DNA of 64,000 nucleotides from Arenicola marina (lineage: Eukaryota; Annelida; Polychaeta; Arenicolidae), in NCBI GenBank assembly GCA_964019135.1, contig OZ025260.1, positions 18,284,254 to 18,348,253 on the forward strand. Reading direction: 5' to 3'. The notes below the pieces were generated by a model, which had not been told where the DNA came from, ran no database searches, and saw only the letters and a list, made by a program, of their open reading frames with translations. The translations under genes and the position numbers were made by a program. Shown piece after piece: positions 46,300 to 60,000 of the stretch. How positions within the stretch are numbered: position 1 is the stretch's first letter; the number at the start of each line of letters is the position of its first letter.

Positions 46300-46560
46300 C
46301 GAACACGAGGCATTATAACGTCATATAAATTCTCCCCGGTGACAACGTTGGCGCAAAGCTTCAAACAGAAAACTTACAGAAATGAAGAAACTTGGTCTTT
46401 TCGTGATCCAAAAGTGATACGGAAACATCCCACTGGTCTTATTTTATCTTTACCATGTGGTTTAATGACGCATCCGTGTGTAGTTACTCCATGCACTGCC
46501 CATTTTGACAGCGGAATGGTTGAGTCGATCACTTGATCTCGCCATTTTTCTTACCGCGTA
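46300..46560 (+). repeat. Dispersed repeat shared with 28030-28300, copy 2
   Basis: Diverged copy of the sequence at 28030-28300 in the same orientation. See that entry for shared words. It ends near CTCTGTGATGTCATT. Confidence 0.5.
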
Positions 46561-49122
46561 GGCACGCGAAACTCTGTGATGTCATTCGCTGTTTGAGGAA
46601 CTTGCGAAAGCCCGGGTGCAGGGCTAAATTTAGGACGTTATTTTTAGCTTTCGAGTGTTTTGAAGACGGATTTTTCCTTGTATATTCCCAAAGTTCTGCG
46701 CTTCATCGCCTACGAATATTTTAACGTATATCTCCTATAACCATGTTTAGTGAAATGGTACTCATAGTCTTTAGAATAAGACCTGGAAAGAAATTGACTT
46801 ATAGCTGCCTATACTTCAACATGAAACACGTGTGTTTGTTTGTCCCCAAAACTGAAGTCTCACGGCCCGATCGTGAGAACTGTATAGCCCTATATCCGGG
46901 TTATATGGTCAATCATTAATTCTGTATTTATGCATATATTCTGCATATATTGTTTCCTTGACTCGTGTACAATGTATCCTCAAAATAGCTCGTCTCAATG
47001 TCAGTCGCGTTAATACCCTCCACAGTCCACATTGACCTTCCGGCTCTACCGCTGTCCCTAAGCTCGCATTCGCTATAGGTGCAGCTCCTGTTCCTTCGTT
47101 TGGACGATGCCCCTAGCGGAGTTAGCCGAAGTCGAAGGCAGAGAGTGCGATGTCCCATGAAACAGTTAAAATTCGCTGGGAACCAGCCTGCCTGTCCGAA
47201 AACAGACCGCTGGTAACGGGTATCCTCAATTTTAGAAAGGGCCGGAATTCCGGCCTTTTTCCTTAGTCGCCAAATTTAAAAAACATAACTGATGTTCCCA
47301 TACTGCACCTCATAAATTTTTCTATATAGCTTCACGAAACCACGCATTGTAATTTATCTAAGGAAATATCTAATTACGACATATACTGACTTATAAAACA
47401 GTGTTCGGACCTCGAAACTATGGAAAGCCAAAGTGGAATTTAATCGACTGATGAATGCAACTGATCGAGAGACCTTGCGGAGAGGAGTCAGTATGAACAT
47501 GATCAAGTTCGAGATTGCGGGTAGGTGTCAGACGCCTTACCACGTGTTCTAAATTATGAAAAAGAAAGAAAACAGTTACATACGTTTGTACGTGTGTGCG
47601 CGTCCGTCTTCCCTCCTTTGCAACAATACTACATTTCAATAATGAACGTGTGTTTTAGATCTTTTTTAGCTGACCATTAAACACATGGAGTATTGCCGAA
47701 TTGTACTACAGGATGTCATGTCATTTTGTGGTAAAAAGATGAAATTTGGCTCACATGTTAGAAATTCATGTCTAATCGAATTTAGTTAAGTGTCGAGTCA
47801 GATTTAAATGGTGGACAATGTCACCAATTATAAGGGATATCTTGGACTCACAATAAGAAGGATAAAACTGTTATTTTGATGTCTGTCCATAGGTTGTGTA
47901 AGCAAAGGTAAAATAAGTCCTCACAGGATGTTCGAGAACAACGCATGAGCCATTTCCCTATATAAGGACCCTGCACCTTAGTTTTTAAGATATTGAGCAT
48001 GTTTGCTGGCCTTTGTCCGCCATCGTGGAACTAGAGGATGCGTTGCACCTAGATACACACAAATATCTTCTGTTTAATTCAGCGACCCCGAAAAGCTATG
48101 CATAAACATAAAATATTAGTTCGATCGTCGATTTGCGAGATATTGAGCTTTTTTTTTGGTAGATTTGCCCGTCCAAAGCCGCCAGGGGTAAAATCGACTT
48201 GACATTAGCTAAATTTAAATAAAAGGCTATAAGGACAAGTGGGCTAATTTCATGCTTTTACCACCAAATGCACAAGTCGACATTATTTTTCGTTTAGCCG
48301 CTGAACTATCACGGAATATAGGCAATGTTTCCGTTTCGTCAACACAATTATAACCAGTAATGACGACGAGGACGACATCAGCTTTGCCAGTATAACATTT
48401 GCCAAAATATCCTCCTTCCGGGCAAACACAATTTAATGTCTCTCTATTCCTAATCTCTATGTTTCATATGCTATGTGAAATCCAAATTATTATCCAATTT
48501 GCTTCACATTGTAATATGTTTTTAAATAATAGGACATATGTCCAACTCATGTAAAGACGTGTATACAACAATTTTACGGTTAATTTCTTGAAGATATGAA
48601 AATTCATTTTGGCTTGCCATAGCATCTGCACGACAACTGGCGCTCGACCAATCACGGAGGCTTTAAAATTACTAGTTACCCGCCTAGTATGCTGCGAGCA
48701 GCTCTAGGCCGGTTCCCAGCCTACAGTTAAAACAACCGTCATTTTTGGCCCCACACGTCAGGGGGGCTTAAACAACTCAGGACAAATCTTTGCTTAAACC
48801 CCTCAACACCCCTACCCTTGGATCTGCTACTGCCCCCCGCCCCCCCCCCCCCCCCCACCAGCCAGTTGCAACCATACTCCGTACAATCCGTTGAAAGGGG
48901 TGCCAGGGAGGCACCAATCTTAGCAAGTGGGTGCACGCGTTATATTAGCCTGCACATGTCGACGGAAGTGGACGAAATTGGCCTTTTTACGCCATGGAAG
49001 GGGGGGGGGGGCACGAGCCCTATGCCCCCCCCCCTCCCGCATCCGCCATCGTCATATTGGTATCCAGCACATTCGCTCCAGGATTCGGCATTTTTTATCT
49101 CGTACTTAACGAAAGATCTCTA

Positions 49123-49302
49123 TGAGGGGCCATTTGGGTCACATTGGAATTTTTAACGAATTTTACGCGCGTAACCCAGTCACTTACGCGCGTAACCCAG
49201 TCAGTTACGCGCGTAAGCCAGTCACTTACGCGCGTAAGCTGGCTATCACGCGTTCAATATTGAACGCGTTCAAAATTCCAATGTGACCCAAATGGCCCCT
49301 CA
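49123..49302. mobile_element. TA-flanked MITE with four TTACGCGCGTAA palindromes
   Basis: A 180-bp element with perfect 31-bp terminal inverted repeats beginning TGAGGGGCCATTTGGGTCAC, flanked by TA at 49121-49122 and 49303-49304. That fits Tc1/mariner-type insertion. The interior (49163-49237) has the 12-bp palindrome TTACGCGCGTAA four times at a 21-bp spacing, then a second palindrome GAACGCGTTC-like word pair. Non-autonomous. Confidence 0.88.
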
Positions 49303-49304
49303 TA

Positions 49305-50929
49305 GCGCTCTATTCAAGCATTCTCGGCGGGGTTCCCGACTCACTTGGTATGCAGGCTCAACTGCTGATTAATTAACAGCAGATGAATAATCGACACTGA
49401 CAGTAACAACAATGTTTAGTCACTATGGTGAAATACCATGTGAAACCCAATTTGCATAACCAACAGCCATGCGGTGTGTTTATCGTACTGGATACCCCGC
49501 GGGTCTGAGCCAGTAATTGTCCGAATCTATTTATGTATGTGCGCACGAGTGAGGGCTATTCTTTAGGAATTAGCAGGATCCGTACTCAACATGCTCAAGA
49601 TAATCATTTTAACCCGTTTATGCACAAAGGCGGCCTTAAACTCTTCATTCTATCGAACCGCATATCATTATACTGACAGGTTTATTGCCTCACATTAGTC
49701 TTTATTTGCACAAAAGCGGCCTCATGTTTGGGGGGTCTCGAAGTGGTCAGTTACACCGTGCCCCCTCTCATTACACCCCCCCCCCCTTCTCCCCTTTCAC
49801 ATCGCGTGGTGATCCCGAGACTTCGCACGTGGCGCGTTCGGATATTGTGTGTGTTCTACCAGGGTGGCCCAAGTCGCCAGTGTGTGGTTTGAATCCTACC
49901 TGTGCAGGTGTCTATGTTTGTGTAGGCCTGATAGGGATCCTGTATTTTTCTTTGGTACGAAGAGTAAGGGGTTACTCCCGGAGACATGGCTCCTAACTAC
50001 CTCGACACTTCTCACTGTCGCGATATGGCCTTACAAGGGGGGAGGGGCCATATCCCGCTGAGTACAAGATGCCTCGTATAGCCCGGTACCATACTATGAT
50101 AAGTTTGCAGGTCTCTCTGTATAATTCGGGGTTTAGAGACGGAAGCCCCGATTTTCGCGCTTTGTCAGTTCGTTGTTCCGTGTTGTAGCTCAGGGGCGGA
50201 TCTAGGAATTTGCCAAGGGGGGGGGGGGGGGGGGTTGCTCTCTGAAAACTTCCGACCGGGGGTGTGGAGTGTGCTCTCTGAAAAACTTGCGACTTGCGAA
50301 AGTTGTATTTCGTCGACCAAATGAAGGGGGTAACACTTGGCGCCCCAAATATCTCGATTGGTGATATGGTTTAAAATGGTTTACCATAGATGGCGGCGAA
50401 CCGTGATCTCAACCCAACCTGGTGTGGAGTGTCCACTGCTATATACTGGCCTATCAGCCACAGCCAGACAGCAAGCAGTCAATAATACACCGCTGTATGC
50501 ATGGGCCGTAATCCATTTTATAGTGTACGTAGTGTACGTATCCCCAGGACTGGGTAGCTGTGCTAATTAGTTCCTCATAGAAACAGATATCACCAGGACT
50601 AACGCTGAGCAGAATCCGGTGATGAAAAAAACTACTTTTGTCTGTTACAGCAGCCTACATCTGAGCCGTGTCCGCCCCGTCGTACCGCCCTGCATAGACA
50701 ACCCGGGCGCGTAGCAAGCAGGTCAGTCAACTTTTAACGGCATGTAACGTCTGTGGGAATCTTCTCGCAGCATCATTTGCCTTTTTCATTTAATTCTTAA
50801 TGACTTCTTTTATAAATTTTAATTAAGTCGTGCATAAAAAAATATTTCAAATATACATTTTTCAGCGTATAGGCAAGTGTAACCTTTCGGTAAAACAATA
50901 AATTGTCCACAAAACCAAAATGCACATAT
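49305..50929. other. Intergenic DNA with a G-run repeat fragment
   Basis: No exon is supported. At 50192-50300 CAGGGGCGGATCTAGGAATT is followed by a run of about 18 G and TTGCTCTCTGAAAACTT phrases, a relative of the element at 27429-27573. A 5' exon of the plus-strand TSP1 gene could lie here, but none is recognisable. Confidence 0.4.
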
Positions 50930-53900
50930 ATGAGGGTGTTACCATTACAGTGTGAGTGTACATGTGTGACGGTGTTACCATTACAGTGAGAGTGTACATG
51001 TAGGAGAGTGTTACCATAACAGTGAGAGTGTACATGTAGGAGAGTGTTACCATTACAGTGAGAGTGTACATGTAGGAGAGTGTACATGTAGGAGAGTGTT
51101 ACCATAACAGTGAGAGTGTACATGTAGGAGAGTGTTACCATAACAGTGAGAGTGTACATGTAGGAGAGTGTTACCATAACAGTGAGAGTGTACATGTAGG
51201 AGAGTGTTACCATTACAGTGAGAGTGTACATGTAGGAGAGTGTTACCATTACAGTGAGAGTGTACATGGGTGATGGTGTTACCATAACAGTGAGAGTGTA
51301 CATGTAGGAGAGTGTTACCATTACAGTGAGAGTGTACATGTAGGAGAGTGTTACCATAACAGTGAGAGTGTACATGTAGGAGAGTGTTACCATTACAATG
51401 AGAGTGTACATGTGTGACGGTGTTACCATTACAGTGAGAGTGTACATGTAGGAGAGTGTTACCATTACAGTGAGAGTGTACATGTAGGAGAGTGTTACCA
51501 TTACAGTGAGAGTGTACATGTAGGAGAGTGTTACCATTACAGTGAGAGTGTATATGTAGGAGAGTGTTACCATAACAGTGAGAGTGTATATGTAGGAGAG
51601 TGTTACCATAACAGTGAGAGTGTACATGTGTGACGGTGTTACCATTACAGTGAGAGTGTACATGTAGGAGAGTGTTACCATTACAGTGAGAGTGTACATG
51701 TAGGAGAGTGTTACCATAACAGTGAGAGTGTACATGTAGGAGAGTGTTACCATAACAGTGAGAGTGTACATGTAGGGGAGTGTTACCATTACAGTTAGAG
51801 TGTACATGTGTGACGGTGTTACCATTACAATGAGAGTGTACATGTAGGAGAGTGTTACCATAACAGTGAGAGTGTACATGTAGGAGAGTGTTACCATAAC
51901 AGTGAGAGTGTACATGTAGGAGAGTGTTACCATAACAGTGAGAGTGTACATGTAGGAGAGTGTTACCATTACAATGAGAGTGTACATGTGTGACGGTGTT
52001 ACCATTACAGTGAGAGTGTATATGTAGGAGAGTGTTACCATTACAATGAGGGTGTACATGTGTGACGGTGTTACCATAACAGTGAGAGTGTACATGTAGG
52101 AGAGTGTTACCATAACAGTGAGAGTGTACATGTAGGAGAGTGTTACCATAACAGTGAGAGTGTACATGTAGGAGAGTGTTACCATTACAATGAGAGTGTA
52201 CATGTGTGACGGTGTTACCATTACAGTGAGAGTGTATATGTAGGAGAGTGTTACCATAACAGTGAGAGTGTACATGTAGGAGAGTGTTACCATAACAGTG
52301 AGAGTGTACATGTAGGGGAGTGTTACCATTACAGTTAGAGTGTACATGTGTGACGGTGTTACCATTACAATGAGAGTGTACATGTAGGAGAGTGTTACCA
52401 TAACAGTGAGAGTGTACATGTAGGAGATTGTGTCCATTACAATGAGAGTGTACATGTGTGACGGTGTTACCATTACAGTGAGAGTGTACATGTAGGAGAG
52501 TGTTACCATAACAGTGAGAGTGTACATGTAGGAGAGTGTTACCATTACAATGAGAGTGTACATGTGTGACGGTGTTACCATTACAATGAGAGTGTACATG
52601 TGTGACGGTGTTACCATAACAGTGAGAGTGTACATGTAGGAGAGTGTTACCATAACAGTGAGAGTGTACATGTAGGAGAGTGTTACCATTACAATGAGAG
52701 TGTACATGTGTGACGGTGTTACCATTACAGTGAGAGTGTATATGTAGGAGAGTGTTACCATTACAATGAGGGTGTACATGTGTGACGGTGTTACCATAAC
52801 AGTGAGAGTGTACATGTAGGAGAGTGTTACCATAACAGTGAGAGTGTACATGTAGGAGAGTGTTACCATAACAGTGAGAGTGTACATGTAGGAGAGTGTT
52901 ACCATTACAATGAGAGTGTACATGTGTGACGGTGTTACCATTACAGTGAGAGTGTATATGTAGGAGAGTGTTACCATAACAGTGAGAGTGTACATGTGTG
53001 ACGGTGTTACCATTACAGTGAGAGTGTACATGTAGGAGAGTGTTACCATAACAGTGAGAGTGTACATGTAGGAGAGTGTTACCATAACAGTGAGAGTGTA
53101 CATGTAGGAGAGTGTTACCATTACAGTGAGAGTGTACATGTAGGAGAGTGTTACCATAACAGTGAGAGTGTACATGTAGGAGAGTGTTACCATTACAGTG
53201 AGAGTGTACATGTAGGAGAGTGTTACCATAACAGTGAGAGTGTACATGTAGGAGAGTGTTACCATAACAGTGAGAGTACACATGTAGGAGAGTGTTACCA
53301 TAACAGTGAGAGTGTACATGTAGGAGAGTGTTACCATTACAATGAGAGTGTACATGTGTGACGGTGTTACCATTACAGTGAGAGTGTACATGTAGGAGAG
53401 TGTTACCATAACAGTGAGAGTGTACATGTAGGAGAGTGTTACCATAACAGTGAGAGTGTACATGTGTGACGGTGTTACCATTACAGTGAGAGTGTACATG
53501 TAGGAGAGTGTTACCATAACAGTGAGATTGTACATGTAGGAGAGTGTTACCATAACAGTGAGAGTGTACATGTAGGAGAGTGTTACCATAACAGTGAGAG
53601 TGTACATGTAGGAGAGTGTTACCATTACAATGAGAGTGTACATGTAGGAGAGTGTTACCATAACAGTGAGAGTGTACATGTAGGAGAGTGTTACCATAAC
53701 AGTGAGAGTGTACATGTAGGAGAGTGTTACCATAACATTGAGAGTGTACATGTAGGAGAGTGTTACCATAACAGTGAGAGTGTACATGTAGGAGAGTGTT
53801 ACCATAACAGTGAGAGTGTACATGTAGGAGAGTGTTACCATTACAGTGAGAGTGTACATGTAGGAGAGTGTTGCCATTACAGTGAGAGTGTACATGTGTG

Positions 53901-53960
53901 ACGGTGTTACCATGACAATGAGACTGTATATGTATGAGGGTGTTACAATTACAGTGAGAG
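50930..53960. repeat. 36-bp minisatellite upstream of the TSP1 gene
   Basis: About 84 units of GTGTTACCATAACAGTGAGA followed by GTGTACATGTAGGAGA, alternating with a variant ending TGTACATGTGTGACG. Exact higher-order repetition is visible: 51961-52260 is repeated base for base at 52681-52980 (720 bp, 20 units), and the TAGGGGAGTG unit at about 51772 recurs at about 52312 (540 bp, 15 units). Because 36 is a multiple of three, frames of over 700 and over 1000 codons stay open on the minus strand; they are not credible genes. The array ends about 40 bases before the TSP1 start codon. Confidence 0.95.
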
Positions 53961-54002
53961 TGATCTTACCCTGGTGGACGCGCTGGTCGGCATAGCATTG
54001 AT

Positions 54003-57000
54003 ATGGCATTAGTTCCGGGTCTGCTGCGAGGGGCGCTGGTCTCCACACTGATGCTGATGTCGACCACCATTACCGCAGCACAACTCCCTCTGGGTGTAGA
54101 TGTGGCGTCACTTGGAGGTAACGCGATCGAAGCATGCATGTATGACTGAAACATGCTGAAACATGGGGTAGCAGGTTAACCCGAATAGGCAGTAGTTCGG
54201 CCGTGTTTAAAAACTTTAAAAAAATTTATATTTTAATACAACTAATAATATATGTAGAGACTGGAAGTTGGATATGTTCTACAAACGTAATAACGGTTTG
54301 GCGACAATGCTGAAGGGCCGATCCAGGATGTTGCGAAACAAGTGGTCCGCTTCGGACGGGGTGAGATCTCTAAAGATCTGACGGGGACCGGGCTGTCATC
54401 CCTTCCGGTGGGGGGGAGGGGGAGGGGGACCGGGGTCGCCCCAACGCCCTCCGCCCTCCGCCCAACTGCCCCAGCCCCCGGGACCGGGCAGTCGCCCCAC
54501 CACCCTCCGCCCCACCGCCCCACCCCCTTGGGACCTGGGTGTCACCCCACCGTCGTCCGCCCCACCGTCGTCCCCCCGGGGACTCGTGCGTCGCCCCAAG
54601 GTCCTTAACTGAATCTGTGCATTCTGATTTCAGTAAATTGTACTGATACGGAGATATTCAACGTTTACCTGAGATGCATTGCGGACAAGTACATTGCGAG
54701 CGATTTCCTAAAAGACTGCCAACCTCAGTGCCAGTAAGTTTAACTGTTACACACCCAGACATGCATCAGTGCCAGTAAGCTGTTACACACCCAGTCATAC
54801 CTCAGTGCCCGTAAGCTAACTGTTACACACCCAGACATACCTCAGTGCCAGTAAGCTAACTGTTACACACCTAGACATACCTCAGTGCCAGTAAGCTAAC
54901 TGTTACACACCCTGCCATACCTCAGTGCCAGTAAGCCAACTGTTACACACCCAGACATGCATCAGTGCCAGTAAGCTGTTACACACCCAGTCATACCTCA
55001 GTGCCCGTAAGCTAACTGTTACACACCCAGACATACCTCAGTGCCAGTAAGCTAACTGTTACACACCTAGACATACCTCAGTGCCAGTAAGCTAACTGTT
55101 ACACACCCTGCCATACCTCAGTGCCAGTAACCTAACTGTTACACACCAAGACATACCTCAGTGCCAGTAAGCTAACTGTTACACACCCAGACATACCTCA
55201 GTGCCAGTAAGCTAACTGTTACACACCCAGACATACCTCCGTGCCAGTAAGTTAACTGTTACACACCCTGCCATACCTCAGTGCCAGTAACCTAACTGTT
55301 ACACACCCTGCCATACCTCAGTGCCAGTAAGCTAACTGTTACACACCCTGCCATACCTCAGTGCCAGTAAGCTAACTGCTACACACCCAGGCATACCTCA
55401 GTGCCAGTAAGCTAACTGTTACACACCCAGCCATACCTCAGTGCCAGTAAGCTAACTGTTACACACCCTGCCATACCTCAGTGCCAGTAAGCCAACTGTT
55501 ACACACCCAGACATGCATCAGTGCCAGTAAGCTGTTACACACCCCGTCATACCTTAGTACCAGTAAGCTAACTGTTACACACCCAGCCATACCTCAGTGC
55601 CCGTAAACTAACTGTTACACATCTAGACATACCTCAGTGCCCGTAAGCTAACTGTTACACACCCAGACATACCTCAGTGCCAGTAACCTAACTGTTACAC
55701 ACCCTGCCATACATCAGTGCCAGTAAGCTAACTGTTACACACCCTGCCATACCTCAGTGCCAGTAAGCTAACTGTTACACACCCAGGCATACCTCAGTGC
55801 CAGTAAGCTAACTGTCACACACCCAGCCATACCTCAGTGCCAGTAAGCTAACTGTTACACACCCTGCCATACCTCAGTGCCAGTAAGCCAACTGTTACAC
55901 ACCCAGACATGCATCAGTGCCAGTAAGCTGTTACACACCCCGTCATACCTTAGTACCAGTAAGCTAACTGTTACACACCCAGCCATACCTCAGTGCCCGT
56001 AAACTAACTGTTACACACCTAGACATACCTCAGTGCCCGTAAGCTAACTGTTACACACCCAGACATACCTCAGTGCCAGTAACCTAACTGTTACACACCC
56101 AGCCATACCTCAGTGCCAGTAACCTAACTGTTACACACCCAGCCATACCTCAGTGCCAGTAAGCTAACTGTGACACACCCAGCCATACCTCAGTGCCAGT
56201 AAGCTAACTGTTACACACCCTGCCATACCTCAGTGCCAGTAAGCTAACTGTGACACACCCAGCCATACCTCAGTGCCAGTAACCTAACTGTTACACACCC
56301 AGCCATGCCTCAGTGCCAGTAAGCTAACTGTGACACACCCAGCCATATCTCAGTGCCAGTAAGCTAACTGTTACACACCCAGGCATACCTCAGTGCCAGT
56401 AAGCTAACTGTTACACACCCAGCCATACCTCAGTGCCAGTAAGCTAACTGTTACACACCCTGCCATATCTCAGTGCCAGTAAGCCAACTGTTACACACCC
56501 AGACATGCATCAGTGCCAGTAAGCTGTTACACACCCAGTCATACCTTAGTACCAGTAAGCTAACTGTTACACACCCAGCCATACCTCAGTGCCAGTAACC
56601 TAACTGTTACACACCCAGCCATACCTCAGTGCCAGTAAGCTAACTGTGACACATCTAGACATACCTCATTGCCAGTAAGCTAACTGTTACACACTCAAGC
56701 ATACCTCATTGCCCGTAAGCTAACTGTTACACCCCCTGCCATACCTCAGTGCCAGTAAGCCAACTGTTACACTCCCAGACATGCCTCAGTGCCAGTAAGC
56801 TATCTGTTACACCCCCAGGCAACCCTCAGTGCCAGTAAGCTAACTGTTACACACCCAGACATACCTCAGTGCCAGTAAGCTAACTGTTACACACCCAGCC
56901 ATACCTCAGTGCCAGTAAGCTAACTGTTACACACCCTGCCATACCTCAGTGCCAGTAAGCCAACTGTTACACACCCAGACATGCATCAGTGCCAGTAAGC

Positions 57001-60000
57001 TGTTACACACCCAGTCATACCTTAGTACCAGTAAGCTAACTGTTGCACACCCAGCCATACCTCAGTGCCCGTAAGCTAACTATTACACATCTAGACATAC
57101 CTCAGTGCCCGTAAGCTAACTGTTACACACCCAGACATACCTCAGTGCCAGTAACCTAACTGTTACACACCCTGCCATATCTCAGTGCCAGTAACCTAAC
57201 TGTTACACACCCAGCCATACCTCAGTGCCAGTAAGCTAACTGTTACACACGCAAGCATACCTCAGTGCCCGTAAGCTAACTGTTACACCCCCTGCCATAC
57301 CTCAGTGCCAGTAAGCTAACTGTTACACCCCCAGCCATACCTCAGTGCCAGTAAGCTAACTGTTACACACCCAGGCATACCTCAGTGCCAGTAACTTAAC
57401 TGTTGCACACCCTGCCATACCTCAGTGCCAGTAAGCTAACTGTTACACATCTAGACATACCTCAGTGCCAGTAAGCTAACTGTTACACACCCTGCCATAC
57501 CTCAGTGCCAGTAAGCTAACTGTTACACACCCATCCATACCTCAGTGCCAGTAAGCTGTTACACACCCTGCCATACCTCAGTGCCAGTAACCTAACTGTT
57601 ACACACCCAGGCATACCTCAGTGCCAGTAAGCTGACTGTTACACACCCAAGCATACCTCAGTGCCAGTAAGCTAATTGTTACACACCCAAGCATACCTCA
57701 GTGCCCGTAAGCTAACTGTTACACCCCCTGGCATACCTCAGTGCCAGTAAGCTAACTGTTACACATCTAGACATACCTCAGTGCCAGTAACCTATCTGTT
57801 ACACCCCCTGCCATACCTCAGTGCCAGTAACCTAACTGTGACACACCCAGACATACCTCAGTGCCAGTAAGCTAACTGTTACACACCCAAGCATACCTCA
57901 GTGCCAGTAAGCTATCTGTTACACCCCCAGACATACTTATGCCAATAACCTAACTGTTAGACACCCAGACAACCCTCAGTGCCAGTAAGCTAACTGTTAC
58001 ACATCTAGACATACCTCAGTGCCAGTAAGCCAACTGTTACACACCCAAGCAGACCTCAGTGCCAGTAAGCTATCTGTTACACCCCCAGACATACCTATGC
58101 CAATAACCTAACTGTTAGACACCCAGACAACCCTCAGTGCCAGTAAGCTAACTGTTACACATCTAGACATACCTCAGTGCCAGTAAGCTAACTGTTACAC
58201 ATCCAAGCATACCTCAGTGCCAGTAAGCTATCTGTTACACCCCCAGACATACCTATGCCAATAACTTAACTGTTAGACACCCAGACAACCCTCAGTGCCA
58301 GTAAGCTAACTGTTACACATCTAGACATACCTCAGTGCCAGTAACCTAACTGTTACACATCTAGACATACCTCAGTGCCAGTAAGCTGGTTCAGTTTGTT
58401 TGGGACACCACGACAAACTAGCTGATCTTTATTCTGCAGATTATCACACTAAAGTAAAAAATTCAATTACCGAGTGAATGCGAGGAGTGGCGAGCGTAGC
58501 GCTCACTATAACACTGCACCCTCACCCAGCCAGGAATGTAGTGAACATAGCCACACGCATTCATTCTCATTGGTTGGACGGTCAACGCTGCTTGTCGAGC
58601 TTTTCCCGCCAAATATAAACCAGGCGGCATATATATCACAGTTTGCAAAAACCTCGATTGCTCTATTCTATAAATTCAGAAACCTCATAAACATCGCCGT
58701 TTCGACTGTAATGTGGCCTATCCCGAGACACCGTGGAACGCAAAAAGTGATGACGTTGACCACTAAGTTGAAAACCTGTGGTTAATTGATATCACGGGCA
58801 AGGCTAAGAGACTCCATTTGGCAGTCCGGCATGCATGGAATATAGACAAGGGTGGGGGGGGGGTGCTCTCTGAAATCTTGCGACTGGGGTGAGGGGTGAT
58901 TCGAGAACCCGACTTAACAGTGTATGCTCAAGCTCCCGAGGACGGGGGGTGCAACTCCCCTAATCCCCCCCCCCGTAGATCCGCCCCTGGGCTCTGGGTT
59001 GACAAACTGAATTTGAAACGCCAATCTTGGCGTCCAGTGAGTAATATCCAAGACAGGTCATGTCAATGCATTTGGAATCACGTTACAACAGAACGGTAGC
59101 GGAGACTCTTACAACACGTCACAGCAAATATCATGGCACAGACATGTAACAACTCGTTATAATACAATACATTCAGACTACGTCACAGCAAATCTCATGG
59201 CACCGACATGTAACAATACGTTATGATACAATACATTCAGACCACGTCACAGCAAATCACATAGCACAAACATTTGGTTGGCATATAACTTTGTATATGC
59301 TTTAGTAAAACTATCTATACCATATAATCGCTGATAAGATAGACGCATTATTATGATTTACTTTTTGTTGCATTACTCTTTGTAGGCATCTTCACGACCT
59401 TTGGGATTGTACCAGCAATGTGACCTCCGTGAAGACCGCTTGTCTGCACTCCGTTAATCGCGTCATACACCACACCCCACTGGCCTGGAAGGCTATCATT
59501 GTAGACGGTAGATATATGCAGCATAGCGTGGTGTCAGAATAGTTATTTTCAATAATTGTAGGGATCAAAAGGCATGAAATCGTATGCATAAATTGCCAAT
59601 TTCCCATTTTAGAATGCCAAGCCTTAACACGCAAAATAATTCTACTTGGGCATTTGTTATGCCTTTGTATTTTATGCGGTTCTACCATCCTTGGCCTTAA
59701 CATGGTTTCAAAACGGGTTTATTCCATTGGTCCTATATGATGCATACGGTAACAAATTTTGCACACTTCATAATATAATAAGTAGCAAAATGGATCTCAA
59801 ATATTAATTAAATATTTCGTGCATGTTCTCAGCCAAACTGTGTTTCATATTTGCAGTCGGTGCTGCCGCACATTGCAGCTTTACGTTTGTCAACCTAATA
59901 GACATTTGTCCGGATGTCCCGCCTCTGAAACGCGCTGGTGAGTGGTCATTGTGTTAGTGGTCATTGTGTGAGTGGTCATTGTGTGAGTGGTCATTGTGTG

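Larger units (their letters stand above)
44626..49122. other. Long intergenic stretch, no gene seen
   Basis: No exon is supported. It contains an imperfect hairpin at 45090-45205 (GTGTAACAGT against ACTGTTACATGGG with TACTTGAAA and TTTCAAGAA inside), the dispersed repeats at 45312-45520 and 46300-46560, and the CTAGCGGAGTTAGCCGAAGT motif at 47105. C and G runs lie at 48760-49030. The part from 47160 to 48730 is AT-rich and shows nothing recognisable. Confidence 0.5.

Noticed and set aside
49860-49905. tRNA or tRNA-derived SINE promoter (GTGGCCCAAG box A-like, GGTTTGAATCC box B-like)
   Set aside because: The two words are present at a tRNA-like spacing but the arms do not fold into a cloverleaf and no second copy was found.
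50797-54048. Open frames of more than 1000 and more than 700 codons on the minus strand
   Set aside because: They run through a 36-bp tandem repeat, a multiple of three, so frames stay open by arithmetic. No domain, no splice context and two frames equally open.
53966-54154. A minus-strand exon ending at CCAGG|GTAAGAT next to the 36-bp array
   Set aside because: A donor-like word exists, but the protein upstream of it has no recognisable content and overlaps the better supported plus-strand signal-peptide exon.
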